The notes: generated from the letters alone by a model not told the origin. A stretch of DNA of 64,000 bases from Lachnospiraceae bacterium (GCA_017465845.1 JAFTVH010000007.1:1-64000), one strand, 5' to 3'; shown: positions 25,981 through 35,210, counted from the stretch's first letter. Numbers and translations are program-made.

Positions 25981-27693
25981 ATGAAAAAAGAAACAATGAA
26001 AAAAGGAATTGCCCTGACTCTGGCGCTATGCACTGTGCTTGGCACATTTATCGGCTGTGGAAGCCAAACTGGGAAAAGTACGGAAAGTACTGCAGAAAAG
26101 AGTTCTGTTTCCGGTGAACCCAAGGAGACGGAAGAGGTTTCTTCTGCAATTGAGAGTGAAACAGAGCCTGAGGTAGAACTGGAGCCTGTTACCTTGAAGT
26201 GGTTCTTTTGTGCCGGTGAACAGGAGGGCAGTGCTGATGTAGTAGAAGCCTTCAATGCAAAGTTAACTGAAGTTCTGCCAAATACAACTGTGGAATTTGT
26301 GTTTAATTCGGACTATAATACGAACTACCCCATGGCTCTGGCCGGCGGTGAGGAGATGGATATTGCCTGGGATGGTTATAAAACTCCTTTTTATCAGAAT
26401 GTTTTGGATGGCAGTATTATGGGACTGAGCGAATTGATTAATGAATATGCTCCTAATTTGGTTAAGGAGATGGAAATCTGGGAATCTTCCTATGAATCAT
26501 GTACCCTTGATGGAGAGATTTATGGTGTTCCCTCTATACAGCCTAATGTGAAAGAAAGTCAGGCTTGGAGAGTTGACCTGATTCTGGAGCCTTATCTGGA
26601 CATTGACGCATTGATGGAGGAATTCCATTCTAATACCAAAGCCACTGCCAAGATGGCAGATATTTTTGAGGCAGCAGTAAAAGCAGCCTTAGATGATGGG
26701 GCTATCAAAGTAGGTGATACATCTTGGTTTATTGACGCTTCATTTGCAAACTGGGGAACTTTTGGGTACCTGGAGTTGGGGAATAACATTTTCTATGATG
26801 CAAATGCCGAGAATCCTGTTCCGTTGCATTTATGGGAAATCCCAGAGGTAAAGATGTTTGTTGAATATTATGCGAAATGGTATGATTGGGGTTGGATAAC
26901 AGATACACAGTTGATTGGTGGCCTGCCGTCAGGATCACGCAGTTTATTATACGCTAACACTTCTTATAATCAGAACTGGTCAGACGCTAACGAAATAGGA
27001 GTAAAAAACTTTGAGAAGGATATAGATGGCTATCCTAAGCTTATGCTTTTGACCAATAGGCCGGAAGACGGTTATATAGGTGTCAATACGTTTGGCAGTG
27101 CTAAAAGCTATGCGGTTATTCCTTATACATCTAAGAACCCGGAGAGGGCTATGATGCTGTTAAATGTCCTTCATGATGAGGTTGGTACCGTTGGCAACGA
27201 TCTGTTAAATATGTTGATTTATGGTTTTGAGGAAAAATCAGATGAAGCTAAAAAGTATGGCTGGTGTAATTATACTGCTGTAGAAGAGGACGGTCAGCTG
27301 AGAGTAGATACATCGGTTCGTAACGGTGCAGGTTCCAAACATAGTGTAACTGCATGGAAAATTGCTAATACCTTTAAATCAATGCATGATGGTGGTGTAT
27401 TGACTACCACTGCCAGCAAAGAGTATGCTATGAACTTCTATGTTGATGTCTATCCCAATATGAAGAGGACAGTTTTGGCAGGTATGTTCGTGGATACCTC
27501 CGATGTATCTCTGGCAATCGAAAATATGAGTACTGTATGGGCAGAGTATAAGGAACAGATTTATTCAGGATGCGGCGGTGTTGATAAAGTGGATGCACTT
27601 ATGGAAACTGCACTTAATAAGATTATGGAAGCGGGTCTGAATGAAGTTAAGGTTAGTCTGCAGGAGCAGATTGATGCATATATTTCCCAATAA
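25981..27693 (+). CDS. Extracellular solute-binding lipoprotein of the ABC importer
   Basis: A 570-residue substrate-binding lipoprotein. The signal peptide ends in a lipobox with Cys at residue 26 (GTFIGCGS). A Ser/Glu-rich linker (27-65) follows, then an extracellular family-1-like binding fold with a long C-terminal region resembling the DUF3502-type ending (STVWAEYKEQIYSG). It is third in the operon, after both permeases; in many related operons the binding protein comes first. A hairpin follows the gene and may raise its mRNA level relative to the enzymes. Confidence 0.9.
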   Translation: MKKETMKKGIALTLALCTVLGTFIGCGSQTGKSTESTAEKSSVSGEPKETEEVSSAIESETEPEVELEPVTLKWFFCAGEQEGSADVVEAFNAKLTEVLPNTTVEFVFNSDYNTNYPMALAGGEEMDIAWDGYKTPFYQNVLDGSIMGLSELINEYAPNLVKEMEIWESSYESCTLDGEIYGVPSIQPNVKESQAWRVDLILEPYLDIDALMEEFHSNTKATAKMADIFEAAVKAALDDGAIKVGDTSWFIDASFANWGTFGYLELGNNIFYDANAENPVPLHLWEIPEVKMFVEYYAKWYDWGWITDTQLIGGLPSGSRSLLYANTSYNQNWSDANEIGVKNFEKDIDGYPKLMLLTNRPEDGYIGVNTFGSAKSYAVIPYTSKNPERAMMLLNVLHDEVGTVGNDLLNMLIYGFEEKSDEAKKYGWCNYTAVEEDGQLRVDTSVRNGAGSKHSVTAWKIANTFKSMHDGGVLTTTASKEYAMNFYVDVYPNMKRTVLAGMFVDTSDVSLAIENMSTVWAEYKEQIYSGCGGVDKVDALMETALNKIMEAGLNEVKVSLQEQIDAYISQ

Positions 27694-27715
27694 ATAGCCT
27701 TATGGCTTGAACTTT

Positions 27716-27752
27716 TAGTCTCCACTGGGGTATAAAAGCCTGGTGGGGACTA
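27716..27752 (+). other. Intercistronic hairpin after the binding-protein gene
   Basis: TAGTCTCCACTGGG pairs with CCTGGTGGGGACTA, with G-U pairs, across a short loop. No T-run follows. Such hairpins behind binding-protein genes commonly stabilise the upstream message or partly stop transcription; either would favour the lipoprotein over the downstream enzymes. Confidence 0.55.
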
Positions 27753-27799
27753 GATTTGGTTAAAGTAAGCAATACCTGTGGTGATAAGAGGAAACGAGC

Positions 27800-28684
27800 A
27801 TGAGAAATTTTATATTAGGAACAGATTGGTGGACCGATTGTGATGATGTCGTTGCAATGAGAATCATGTGTAGAGCTATAAAACAGAATAAAGCCTGCTT
27901 GAAAGGAGTAGTGATTAATGCTTGTATGGAATACTCGGTTTCGTCGCTGGATGGTTTTCTGAACTGTGAGGGTATTACTGGAATTCCATTAGGAATAGAT
28001 AAAGAGGCAACTGATTTCGGAGGAAATCCGCCTTATCAGAAAGGATTATCTGAATACGCGGAGAGATATAAGACCAATGATTGCGCAGAAGATGCCGTGA
28101 GATTGTATAGAACAATCTTAGCACAAGCAACAGAAAAAATTGAACTTATTGAAATCGGCTATTTACAGGCTGTTGCAGCATTAATTGAAAGTGGGGCTGA
28201 TGATATTTCTGAAATGGATGGACTGCAGCTTCTGAGGGAAAAAGTCTCAAAGGTTTGGGTAATGGCAGGAAAATGGGATGACAAGCCGGGGAGAGAAAAT
28301 AATTTTATTCGAAATGAGCGTTCACGCATAGCAGCAAGTGTTTTTTGCGAAAAAATGCCGGTGCCTGTAACTTTTCTAGGGTATGAAGTAGGATATGATG
28401 TTATAAGCGGTGGTTATTTGAAAGAGGATGATATATTATACAAAGTTCTGTGCGATCATGGGTCTTGTACAGGAAGAAGTTCTTGGGATCCAATGCTTAT
28501 GCAGCTTGCCTTGATTGGAGATGAATTTATAGCAGGCTATGATATAGTCACAGGAATGGCAAGGGTTGATCAGAACACTGGGGAGAATTATTTTAAAGAT
28601 TCTGCATTTGGTAATCATAACTATGTAATTAAAAGATTTAATAATGATTATTATAAGAATGAGATTAATGCATTGATAAAGTAA
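27800..28684 (+). CDS. Nucleoside-hydrolase-like protein
   Basis: A 294-residue cytoplasmic protein resembling the inosine/uridine-preferring nucleoside hydrolases, which cut N-ribosyl bonds using Ca2+ held by aspartates. The N-terminal metal motif is present in variant form (GTDWWTDCDDVVAMR; D9, D13, D15, D16), and later segments (ERSRIAASVFCEKMPVPVTF and FGNHNYVIKRFN) fit the family layout. The spacing of the aspartates differs slightly from the usual D-x-D-x-x-x-D-D, so the natural substrate may not be a common nucleoside. It opens the enzyme part of the importer operon and has no signal peptide. Confidence 0.75.
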   Translation: MRNFILGTDWWTDCDDVVAMRIMCRAIKQNKACLKGVVINACMEYSVSSLDGFLNCEGITGIPLGIDKEATDFGGNPPYQKGLSEYAERYKTNDCAEDAVRLYRTILAQATEKIELIEIGYLQAVAALIESGADDISEMDGLQLLREKVSKVWVMAGKWDDKPGRENNFIRNERSRIAASVFCEKMPVPVTFLGYEVGYDVISGGYLKEDDILYKVLCDHGSCTGRSSWDPMLMQLALIGDEFIAGYDIVTGMARVDQNTGENYFKDSAFGNHNYVIKRFNNDYYKNEINALIK

Positions 28685-28754
28685 TTAAAGTGTAGCAATG
28701 AAAAAATATGCTGACTATAGATTCCGAAAGACTATTATAAAGGAGAATGATAAT

Positions 28755-29735
28755 ATGACAGCATTGGTTACACCTGTAAGTAATGAAACTTTAGATATTT
28801 TGACGGATCGGCAACGAGAATTCCTTTATGAGAAAGAGCATTCTTACGATGAACACAAAATTGACTGGAAGCATTTGGAGAGGATGAGCCTGAAAGATCA
28901 CACTTTCCCACAGAAACATGAATTTTCCTGGAAAACGAACGAGAAAGAAGCTATACTTGAAATTTCTGAAAATAAGGAATTTAATCCGTCTTTTATCGTT
29001 AAAACTGATGCGGCAGAGGTTATGATAAATAACTTTAAGGCAAATTGTACTTATTATTGGCGTGTAAATAACAGTGAAAGCCGGTGCTTTTCTACAGAAG
29101 ATATTACACCGCGTTGGATTGAAGTGGATGGATTAACCAATGTACGTGATGCGGGGAATTGGAGAACGCATTATGGCAGTAGGATTAAGCAGGGCATGCT
29201 TTTCAGAGGGAGTGAGATGGACAGGCATCATACTATAACTGCAAAGGGTGTACAGATAATGCGCAATGAATTAAAGATAAAAACGGACTTGGATTTACGA
29301 GGAGAAGCGTTAAATTTGTCGGGCAGTCCATTAGGAGGGGATGTAGACTTAATTGTGATTCCGGTTAGTGCGTATGTTGATTTTATGAGTGAGATAGGAA
29401 AGCGGGAATGTAAAAAGCTATTTGATCTCTTCAGTGAAGAGGCGCGGTATCCCATCTATTACCATTGTTGGGGAGGGGCAGATCGAACCGGTACAGTAGC
29501 TTTTTTTATGGGAGCAGTTCTTGGTATGAGTGAAACAGACTTGATTTTGGATTATGAATTGACTTCTCTTGCTATATGGGGAGACCGCAATCATAAAAGT
29601 GAGCTGTTTAAAAGATTTATAAAACAAATAAATCAGTATGCGGGTAATACTCTGCAGGAGCGAGCCATCAGCTTTCTTTATTCGTGTGGAATAACCAAGG
29701 AAAAAATGCAGAAAATACGCAATATTCTGTTGTAG
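28755..29735 (+). CDS. Tyrosine-phosphatase-family enzyme with an N-terminal Fn3-like domain
   Basis: A 326-residue protein. Residues about 50-115 look like a fibronectin-III-type sandwich (ending TYYWRVNNSESRCFSTED). Residues 120-326 are a phosphatase of the Y_phosphatase3 group: NVRDAGNWRT near 130, LFRGSEM at 149-155, a DLDLRGE strand and the P-loop H237-C238-x5-R244 (HCWGGADRTGT) with nucleophile C238. The start at 28755 has AAGGAG upstream; an ATG at 28698 lacks one. There is no signal peptide, so it acts in the cytoplasm. In this operon it more likely dephosphorylates a small sugar- or inositol-like phosphate than a protein. That is inference from context. Confidence 0.8.
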   Translation: MTALVTPVSNETLDILTDRQREFLYEKEHSYDEHKIDWKHLERMSLKDHTFPQKHEFSWKTNEKEAILEISENKEFNPSFIVKTDAAEVMINNFKANCTYYWRVNNSESRCFSTEDITPRWIEVDGLTNVRDAGNWRTHYGSRIKQGMLFRGSEMDRHHTITAKGVQIMRNELKIKTDLDLRGEALNLSGSPLGGDVDLIVIPVSAYVDFMSEIGKRECKKLFDLFSEEARYPIYYHCWGGADRTGTVAFFMGAVLGMSETDLILDYELTSLAIWGDRNHKSELFKRFIKQINQYAGNTLQERAISFLYSCGITKEKMQKIRNILL

Positions 29736-29780
29736 AAATATAGATATTTATAACAAAATAAGTAAAGGAGACATTTAGGA

Positions 29781-30686
29781 TTGAATAATATAAAAAAAAT
29801 AGATATGCATGTGCATACACATCTTCCGGGTGGCCCGGAAAGATTAAGGGGCGGAACGTGGCCTATACCGGAAGAACTCAGAAAAATTTATGATGACTTG
29901 AATATTGAAAAAGGAGTTGAAATGCCAAGGCTTGCTCCGGAACGTTCCCATGATCCAATAACATCAAGAGATGCGGGTTATATTGCAAAACAGTACTCTG
30001 AGACAATCGGTTGGTATTTTTGTTATCTTGATCCCCGGATGGGAACGAATTCCCCTTGTGATAATTTGTCCTATTATATTGATTTTTACAAAGAGCAAGG
30101 TGCGAAAGGCGTTGGAGAACTGCAAGCGAATATGTATATTGATGACCCGAGAATGATGAATTTGCTTTCCTCATGCGAAAAATGCAATGTACCGGTTACA
30201 ATTCATTTTGGAAAAATTGGTGAAGGATGTGGTATTGCTGATGATATCGGGCTTCCACGTCTGGAAAAAGTGTTGGAAAATTACCCGAAATTAAAAATAC
30301 TCGGTCATGCCATGACTTTTTGGTCTGAAATTTCAGATGATGTTTCTGAAGAAACGAGAAATGGATACCCAACCGGTAAGATAAAAAAAGAAGGAAGGAT
30401 AGCAGCATTAATGAGGAAATATCCCAATTTATATTGTGATTTATCTGCATATAGCGGTTATAACGCAATATCCCGTGATAGAGAATATGGTCTGAAATTT
30501 CTGCAAGAATTTAATGAACGTATATTTTATGCTACGGATATAAGTACACCGCAAAAACCTGATGGCCCTGCACAATGCATGGCGGCATTTTTAGATAATG
30601 CTGTCAATAACGGAGAGTTATCCGCTAAAGCATATGAAAACATATGTAGAAAAAATGCATTAGCACTTCTTAACGGAGAAATTTAA
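29781..30686 (+). CDS. Amidohydrolase-family (amidohydrolase-2 type) enzyme
   Basis: A 301-residue metal-dependent hydrolase/decarboxylase with the TIM-barrel signature. The metal-binding D-M-H-V-H-T-H motif stands at residues 8-14, a histidine comes at the end of strand 5 (VTIHFG), another in ILGHAMTF, and the late aspartate is in YATDIS. It begins with TTG at 29781, supported by AAAGGAG twelve bases before; no ATG fits better. The family includes hydrolases, lactonases and decarboxylases. The next gene starts 1 bp after its stop, so expression is coupled. A lactone or amide step is plausible. Confidence 0.8.
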   Translation: MNNIKKIDMHVHTHLPGGPERLRGGTWPIPEELRKIYDDLNIEKGVEMPRLAPERSHDPITSRDAGYIAKQYSETIGWYFCYLDPRMGTNSPCDNLSYYIDFYKEQGAKGVGELQANMYIDDPRMMNLLSSCEKCNVPVTIHFGKIGEGCGIADDIGLPRLEKVLENYPKLKILGHAMTFWSEISDDVSEETRNGYPTGKIKKEGRIAALMRKYPNLYCDLSAYSGYNAISRDREYGLKFLQEFNERIFYATDISTPQKPDGPAQCMAAFLDNAVNNGELSAKAYENICRKNALALLNGEI

Positions 30687-30687
30687 T

Positions 30688-31464
30688 ATGAAAATATGTT
30701 TTTTAGGAACCTGTTCAGGAACAGAACCTTATCAGAACAGGAAGCACTCTGCATTCTGCTTAGAATGCGAAGGGTATATTTATTGGTTTGATGCAGGAGA
30801 AGGCTGTTCTTACACAGGACATATTGCAGGAGTTGACTTATTAGCAGTAAAAAACATAGTGATTTCCCATACACATATGGATCATGTGGGTGGTCTTGGT
30901 AATCTTTTATGGAATATTAGAAAATTGCGTTATGTAAAAAAAGAAAAACCATACTATGGTGATATAGAAGTGTATATACCTAACATGGAAACCTGGAATG
31001 GCATCATGAAAATATTACGAAATACGGAAGGTGAATTTTGTACAGATTATTCCGTTATTGGCCATCGAATAATGGATGGCATTTTGTTTGATGATGGTAT
31101 ATTAAAGGTAACTGCATATCATAATACACATTTGCAGAAACAGGACTTGACATCATGGCTATCTTTTTCCTTTTTAATAGAGTATGAGGGAAAGCGATTG
31201 GTGTATTCTGGGGATGTAGGAAATTACCATGATCTTGATGAAGTAATTGGAGGTGGCTGTAACTGCTTAATTATTGAAACAGGGCATTTCTGTATTGATG
31301 ATGTCTATGACTATTGCAAAGATAAGCAAATTGAAAAAATATATTTCTTTCATAATGGTAGAGAAATATTAAATAATTTGCCGGCTGCACAAAAGAGAGT
31401 ATATGATTTGTTTGGGGAAAAAGCCATAATTTGTGAAGATGGGATGATTGTGCAGACCAGTTGA
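30688..31464 (+). CDS. Metallo-beta-lactamase-fold hydrolase
   Basis: A 258-residue cytoplasmic enzyme with the complete two-metal motif H61-x-H63-x-D65-H66 (SHTHMDHVGG), the bridging aspartate in YSGDVGN, and a late histidine in FFHNGRE. The layout is that of the RNase Z/PhnP-like subgroup, which contains phosphodiesterases and lactonases. It starts directly after the amidohydrolase gene. With the nucleoside-hydrolase-like and phosphatase genes it suggests handling of a phosphodiester or lactone intermediate. Confidence 0.82.
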   Translation: MKICFLGTCSGTEPYQNRKHSAFCLECEGYIYWFDAGEGCSYTGHIAGVDLLAVKNIVISHTHMDHVGGLGNLLWNIRKLRYVKKEKPYYGDIEVYIPNMETWNGIMKILRNTEGEFCTDYSVIGHRIMDGILFDDGILKVTAYHNTHLQKQDLTSWLSFSFLIEYEGKRLVYSGDVGNYHDLDEVIGGGCNCLIIETGHFCIDDVYDYCKDKQIEKIYFFHNGREILNNLPAAQKRVYDLFGEKAIICEDGMIVQTS

Positions 31465-31483
31465 AAACAGGAGTAAATAAATT

Positions 31484-32245
31484 ATGCATTCATTTTTATT
31501 GATTGGTCAGTCCAATATGGCCGGCAGAGGATTTGTTAACGAAGTGGAGCCCATTATTAATAACAAAATTAAGGTATTGCGGAATGGAAGATGGCAGCCC
31601 ATGTATGTTCCGATAAACTGTGACCGTGTCGCATCAGGAATAAGTCTTGCTGAGAGCTTTGCGGATGCCTATGCAAATGACCATGATGTAGAGGTAGGAT
31701 TGATTCCCTGTGCAGATGGCGGGACTTCCCTGGAACAGTGGAAGGAAGGCGGCCTGTTGTATGATAATGCAATATGCCAGGCACGTCTTGCTCAGCGGAC
31801 GTCTACAATAGCTGGAGTATTGTGGCATCAGGGAGAGTCGGACTGCCGAAAGGGCCTGTATGATACTTATGCAGAGAGATTTGAAAGAATTATGGCTGCA
31901 TTCAGAAGAGATCTTGATTTATGTGATGTTCCTTTCATTTTGGGAGGGCTTGGTGATTTTTTGAAAAATTGTAATTTGAAGAGTCGCTGGAATCTGGAAC
32001 GGGAAACCTATATTTATGTTAATGAAGCATTAAAGAAAATTGCAGTTAACAATGTAATGACGGGCTTCGTCTCAGCCGAAAATTTGAGTGCAAATGCAGA
32101 CAATCTGCATTTTAATGCAAAATCGCTGCGAGAATTTGGCATTAGATATTATCAGGAGTTTTGTAGATTAGAGAACAGGGACAAGGTATTTGCGGACAAA
32201 TATGTAGAGGATGATTTGTTCAGGTTGGATATGGAGAAGTTATAA
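31484..32245 (+). CDS. SASA/CE6-type acetylesterase (SGNH fold)
   Basis: A 253-residue esterase of the sialate-O-acetylesterase/carbohydrate esterase 6 type. The serine nucleophile is in LIGQSNMAGRG (residues 6-16), the GLIPCADGGTS segment forms block II, WHQGESD holds the conserved Gln-Glu-Ser-Asp block, and the catalytic histidine is in DNLHFN. No signal peptide, so it acts on an imported acetylated compound. It is the last gene before a strong terminator and therefore ends the operon begun at 24103. Confidence 0.88.
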   Translation: MHSFLLIGQSNMAGRGFVNEVEPIINNKIKVLRNGRWQPMYVPINCDRVASGISLAESFADAYANDHDVEVGLIPCADGGTSLEQWKEGGLLYDNAICQARLAQRTSTIAGVLWHQGESDCRKGLYDTYAERFERIMAAFRRDLDLCDVPFILGGLGDFLKNCNLKSRWNLERETYIYVNEALKKIAVNNVMTGFVSAENLSANADNLHFNAKSLREFGIRYYQEFCRLENRDKVFADKYVEDDLFRLDMEKL

Positions 32246-32294
32246 TGACCAAGAGGCTGATCATTTAGAGGGATTCCTGGTGGCCCTGCTAATA

Positions 32295-32338
32295 AGGGAA
32301 CTGTCGCACCAATAATTAAAATTGGTGCGACAGTTCCC
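32295..32338. terminator. Strong terminator hairpin
   Basis: A perfect 18-bp stem (GGGAACTGTCGCACCAAT with its complement) and a 7-nt AATTAAA loop. It lies between the rightward esterase gene and the leftward MATE gene and should stop both transcripts. TGTGTCTTTTGG follows on the plus strand. Confidence 0.85.
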
Positions 32339-32378
32339 TGTGTCTTTTGGCAGGAATTATTAACGAAGTATTTGACAC

Positions 32379-33842
32379 TTATTTCTGCACCTTAATCAGT
32401 TTCCACTTCCCACTGTTATACCGAATCAGCACAAGAAGTGTTCTTACCAGCTGATCGCATAAAAAAGCCAGCCATGCGCCGTAAAGCCCCATGCCCATCC
32501 TTACGAAAAGAATTGCCAGAACCGGTCTCATCAGGAGAATGGTGATAAAAGTAATAATCGCAGTAGACCTGGTATCACCAGCACCGCGCAGACCACCGGC
32601 AGTAATGAACTGTGAAGTCTGGAAAGGCTGCAAAAAGGCCACAAATAGCATGATTTTACCACCGGTTTCAATAATACCCGGATCACTGTTATACAGTGCA
32701 ACGATATTTTTACCAAAGAGGATAAAGATCACAAAGAGTACCATGGCAGAAATAAGACCGACGGTACGTGTCTTACTGCAGTAGGCTTGTGCCATATCGG
32801 AGCGCCTCTTTCCGAGAGACTGCCCCACAAGTGTGGTCGCGGACACTGCAAATGCCTGTCCTGTCATAAAGGATAATGCCAAAATATTCATGCAGACCTG
32901 ATGGGTTGCATAAGCAGCGGTTCCCAGGGAGGCAATGGTCTTTGCAAAAATGATGACACCCACCCGCATGAGAAGCTGTTCCACCATTGCGGGGAAACCG
33001 ATATTTATCATATTTCCAAGAGCTTCCTTATTCGGCTTAAATCCAAGCTTGAATTCCATCTTCAGGAAGCCGTTTCCTCTGATAATAACCGTCAATGCCA
33101 TGACGAATGCGACGAATTGGCCGATGACGGTTGCAAGCGAAGCACCTGCAACACCAAGCTCCGGGAAGCCCAGATTTCCGTAAATAAGCAGCCAGTTAAA
33201 GAAAACATTCACTATATTTGCAATCAGGTTATAAATCATGCAGGTCCTGGAATCACCGACAGCACGCAGGGAAGCTGTAATCGTACTGGTCAGAGCCATC
33301 GTCAGAAAGCCGGCCATCTGGATCTGCAGGTACTGGGTTGCCCATTCGGTAACGATCTCTTCGGTGGAACCCATGAAAATAACCATGGGGCGGGCAAAAA
33401 TAATACCGAGAATAGAAAGAATAATCGTTGCAATGAAGGTGAACATCAGCCCCTGACGGACAATCAGGTTGGCATTTTCCTTATCATTTTTTCCTTTATA
33501 TTGGGCAACCAGAGCGGTAACGCCTGTATTCATTGCGATAAATGCCGTCATAAGTAAAAACTTTGGCTGAGTTGTCAGTCCCACAGCGGATAAAGCCTGA
33601 ACGCCTGCCTGGGGATTGGCAGTTCCGCCGATGGAGCCTACCATCATCATATCTACCATGGACGCAAGCTGCGTCAGCAGCAGTTCAATAAAGCTTGGCC
33701 AGGCAATGCGGATAATATCTTTGTATAATTCCCCGGATCGGACACCGTCAGGCAGTTTTCGTGTTACTTTTAAATTGTCGGAAGTAATCTCATCACCGTA
33801 GGGAAGGCGATCCAACGTAGTCTGTAGGCGTTTTGTGTTCAT
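32379..33842 (-). CDS. MATE-family efflux transporter
   Basis: A 487-residue multidrug/toxin extrusion antiporter with about twelve membrane segments. Family signatures are seen in PSFIELLLTQLASMVDMMMVG, the ALSAVGLTTQPKFLL stretch and the symmetrical second half (MVEQLLMRVGVIIFAKTIASLGTAAYATHQV). The start at 33842 follows GGAG at the right distance; a frame reaching to 34052 has no site and an arginine-rich false extension. It is co-directional with the SGNH hydrolase gene upstream (62-bp gap). Substrate unknown. Confidence 0.92.
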   Translation of the reverse strand: MNTKRLQTTLDRLPYGDEITSDNLKVTRKLPDGVRSGELYKDIIRIAWPSFIELLLTQLASMVDMMMVGSIGGTANPQAGVQALSAVGLTTQPKFLLMTAFIAMNTGVTALVAQYKGKNDKENANLIVRQGLMFTFIATIILSILGIIFARPMVIFMGSTEEIVTEWATQYLQIQMAGFLTMALTSTITASLRAVGDSRTCMIYNLIANIVNVFFNWLLIYGNLGFPELGVAGASLATVIGQFVAFVMALTVIIRGNGFLKMEFKLGFKPNKEALGNMINIGFPAMVEQLLMRVGVIIFAKTIASLGTAAYATHQVCMNILALSFMTGQAFAVSATTLVGQSLGKRRSDMAQAYCSKTRTVGLISAMVLFVIFILFGKNIVALYNSDPGIIETGGKIMLFVAFLQPFQTSQFITAGGLRGAGDTRSTAIITFITILLMRPVLAILFVRMGMGLYGAWLAFLCDQLVRTLLVLIRYNSGKWKLIKVQK

Positions 33843-33903
33843 AATAATAGATTCTCCTTCGTAAAATAACTGTCGCTTTGGCAATAATGAGCGGAGGAGA
33901 GGA

Positions 33904-35172
33904 TTACAATATCCCCTCCGGCACCGTCTCCGCCATCCTCTGATACCCTGCAGCACTGGGATGCAGATGATCCCCGCTGTCAAAGCTTTTCTCAAAGCCT
34001 TTCGGATTGGCAGGATCGCGTACTGCCCGGTCAAAATCAATGCATCCGTCAATCAGATCGGTACTGCGGATCCAGTCGTTGTAAGCATTGCGCATTTCTT
34101 CCCTGAAAGGTGCATAAGTCCGCCATCCTTCGATTGGCAGAAGCGTACCCACATAAACTTTATAACCATAAGAACGGGCCTGGGCGATGTATGTCTTCAG
34201 GCCTTCTATTAATTCCTCCACAGTGGGCAGATCGCTCATGGGGCGGAATGGATTCACATCCGTCCCTACCGGGTGAATGATATCGTTGATGCCCTGCTGG
34301 ATAATCACAGTATCAGCGCCCTCAGTGGGTACTTCATGAGCAAATCGCTTTGCACCCATCAGGCCATATGATTCATAAGTGATGCAGCTATATTCCCGAA
34401 GGATGCGGGAGCCACTTGTGGCGCGTCTGATGATCGCGGTATGAGGAAACTGTTCCTTGCAGCGCAGAGTCAGATAATCCGGCCAGGCTTGAGCGGTAAT
34501 AGAGTCCCCGTAACAGACAATCGTGCGATTTTCTACACCGGTATGAACGGATACATTACTTAAAAAATAAAATAAATTCGTCTTCCGGGAGATATCAATG
34601 GAAATTTCTTTACATTCCGTCTGGTCTCCTATGGCATACAGACCTTCAGATAAAGGACCGGATGTGAATACAGTGGAGCGCATCTGCGTAAAATCAGCCA
34701 GATAAAAGCTGACCAGGATGGTGCTTTGGGCACAGATGGTGCAGGCCAAAGAATCTGTCACAGCGTGTTCGCCGGCCGGGATGGTTACGGTGTAGGAGCC
34801 GTTAAAGGTAACGGGATAGAAAGTTCCTTCTATATTAATGGTAGTTTTCTGGATCGTAATGGCTTCGGTGCCGCAGTAATTGTCAAAGGTGAGCCTGATG
34901 GCATCTCCGGGGAACTGACAATAGATGGGGTAGCGAAGCGTGATATTTTTACTATAGCTTTCCGGTCTGTTCTCACCGATAGAGACGGCGTTGCCCCAGA
35001 CAGAAGCCCAATGCATAGTGTCGGTCATTTGTTTGCACCTTATGGAAATCCTTTCCTTTTCGTTTGCCGTTCCTATTTTATCAAATCTGATTGCAAATGT
35101 AAACTGCTCAATTAGTTTCATGTTTATACACGGCGCTTTTGTGGATGCCAATGGAAAACGCTGTAAGACCAT
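33904..35172 (-). CDS. Two-domain SGNH/GDSL hydrolase
   Basis: A protein of up to 422 residues. The N-terminal half (to about 215) is a beta-sandwich-like region. The C-terminal half is an SGNH esterase: nucleophile serine in VCYGDSITAQ, QQGINDI as block III, and the catalytic D-x-x-H in SGDHLHPS. The layout resembles CE2-like deacetylases. The start is uncertain: 35172 has an AAAGG about eleven bases upstream, while an internal ATG at 35121 has no clear site. No signal peptide is evident. It is transcribed leftward before the MATE gene; whether the two are functionally linked is unknown. Confidence 0.82.
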   Translation of the reverse strand: MVLQRFPLASTKAPCINMKLIEQFTFAIRFDKIGTANEKERISIRCKQMTDTMHWASVWGNAVSIGENRPESYSKNITLRYPIYCQFPGDAIRLTFDNYCGTEAITIQKTTINIEGTFYPVTFNGSYTVTIPAGEHAVTDSLACTICAQSTILVSFYLADFTQMRSTVFTSGPLSEGLYAIGDQTECKEISIDISRKTNLFYFLSNVSVHTGVENRTIVCYGDSITAQAWPDYLTLRCKEQFPHTAIIRRATSGSRILREYSCITYESYGLMGAKRFAHEVPTEGADTVIIQQGINDIIHPVGTDVNPFRPMSDLPTVEELIEGLKTYIAQARSYGYKVYVGTLLPIEGWRTYAPFREEMRNAYNDWIRSTDLIDGCIDFDRAVRDPANPKGFEKSFDSGDHLHPSAAGYQRMAETVPEGIL

Positions 35173-35210
35173 AGTGTATAGGCCTTTGCAGATTTTTTTC
35201 TAAATTCGGA

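Noticed and set aside
32901..33557. Open frame of 218 codons on the plus strand
   Set aside because: It is antisense to the MATE gene, with Cys/His/Gln-rich composition typical of a reverse-strand artefact.
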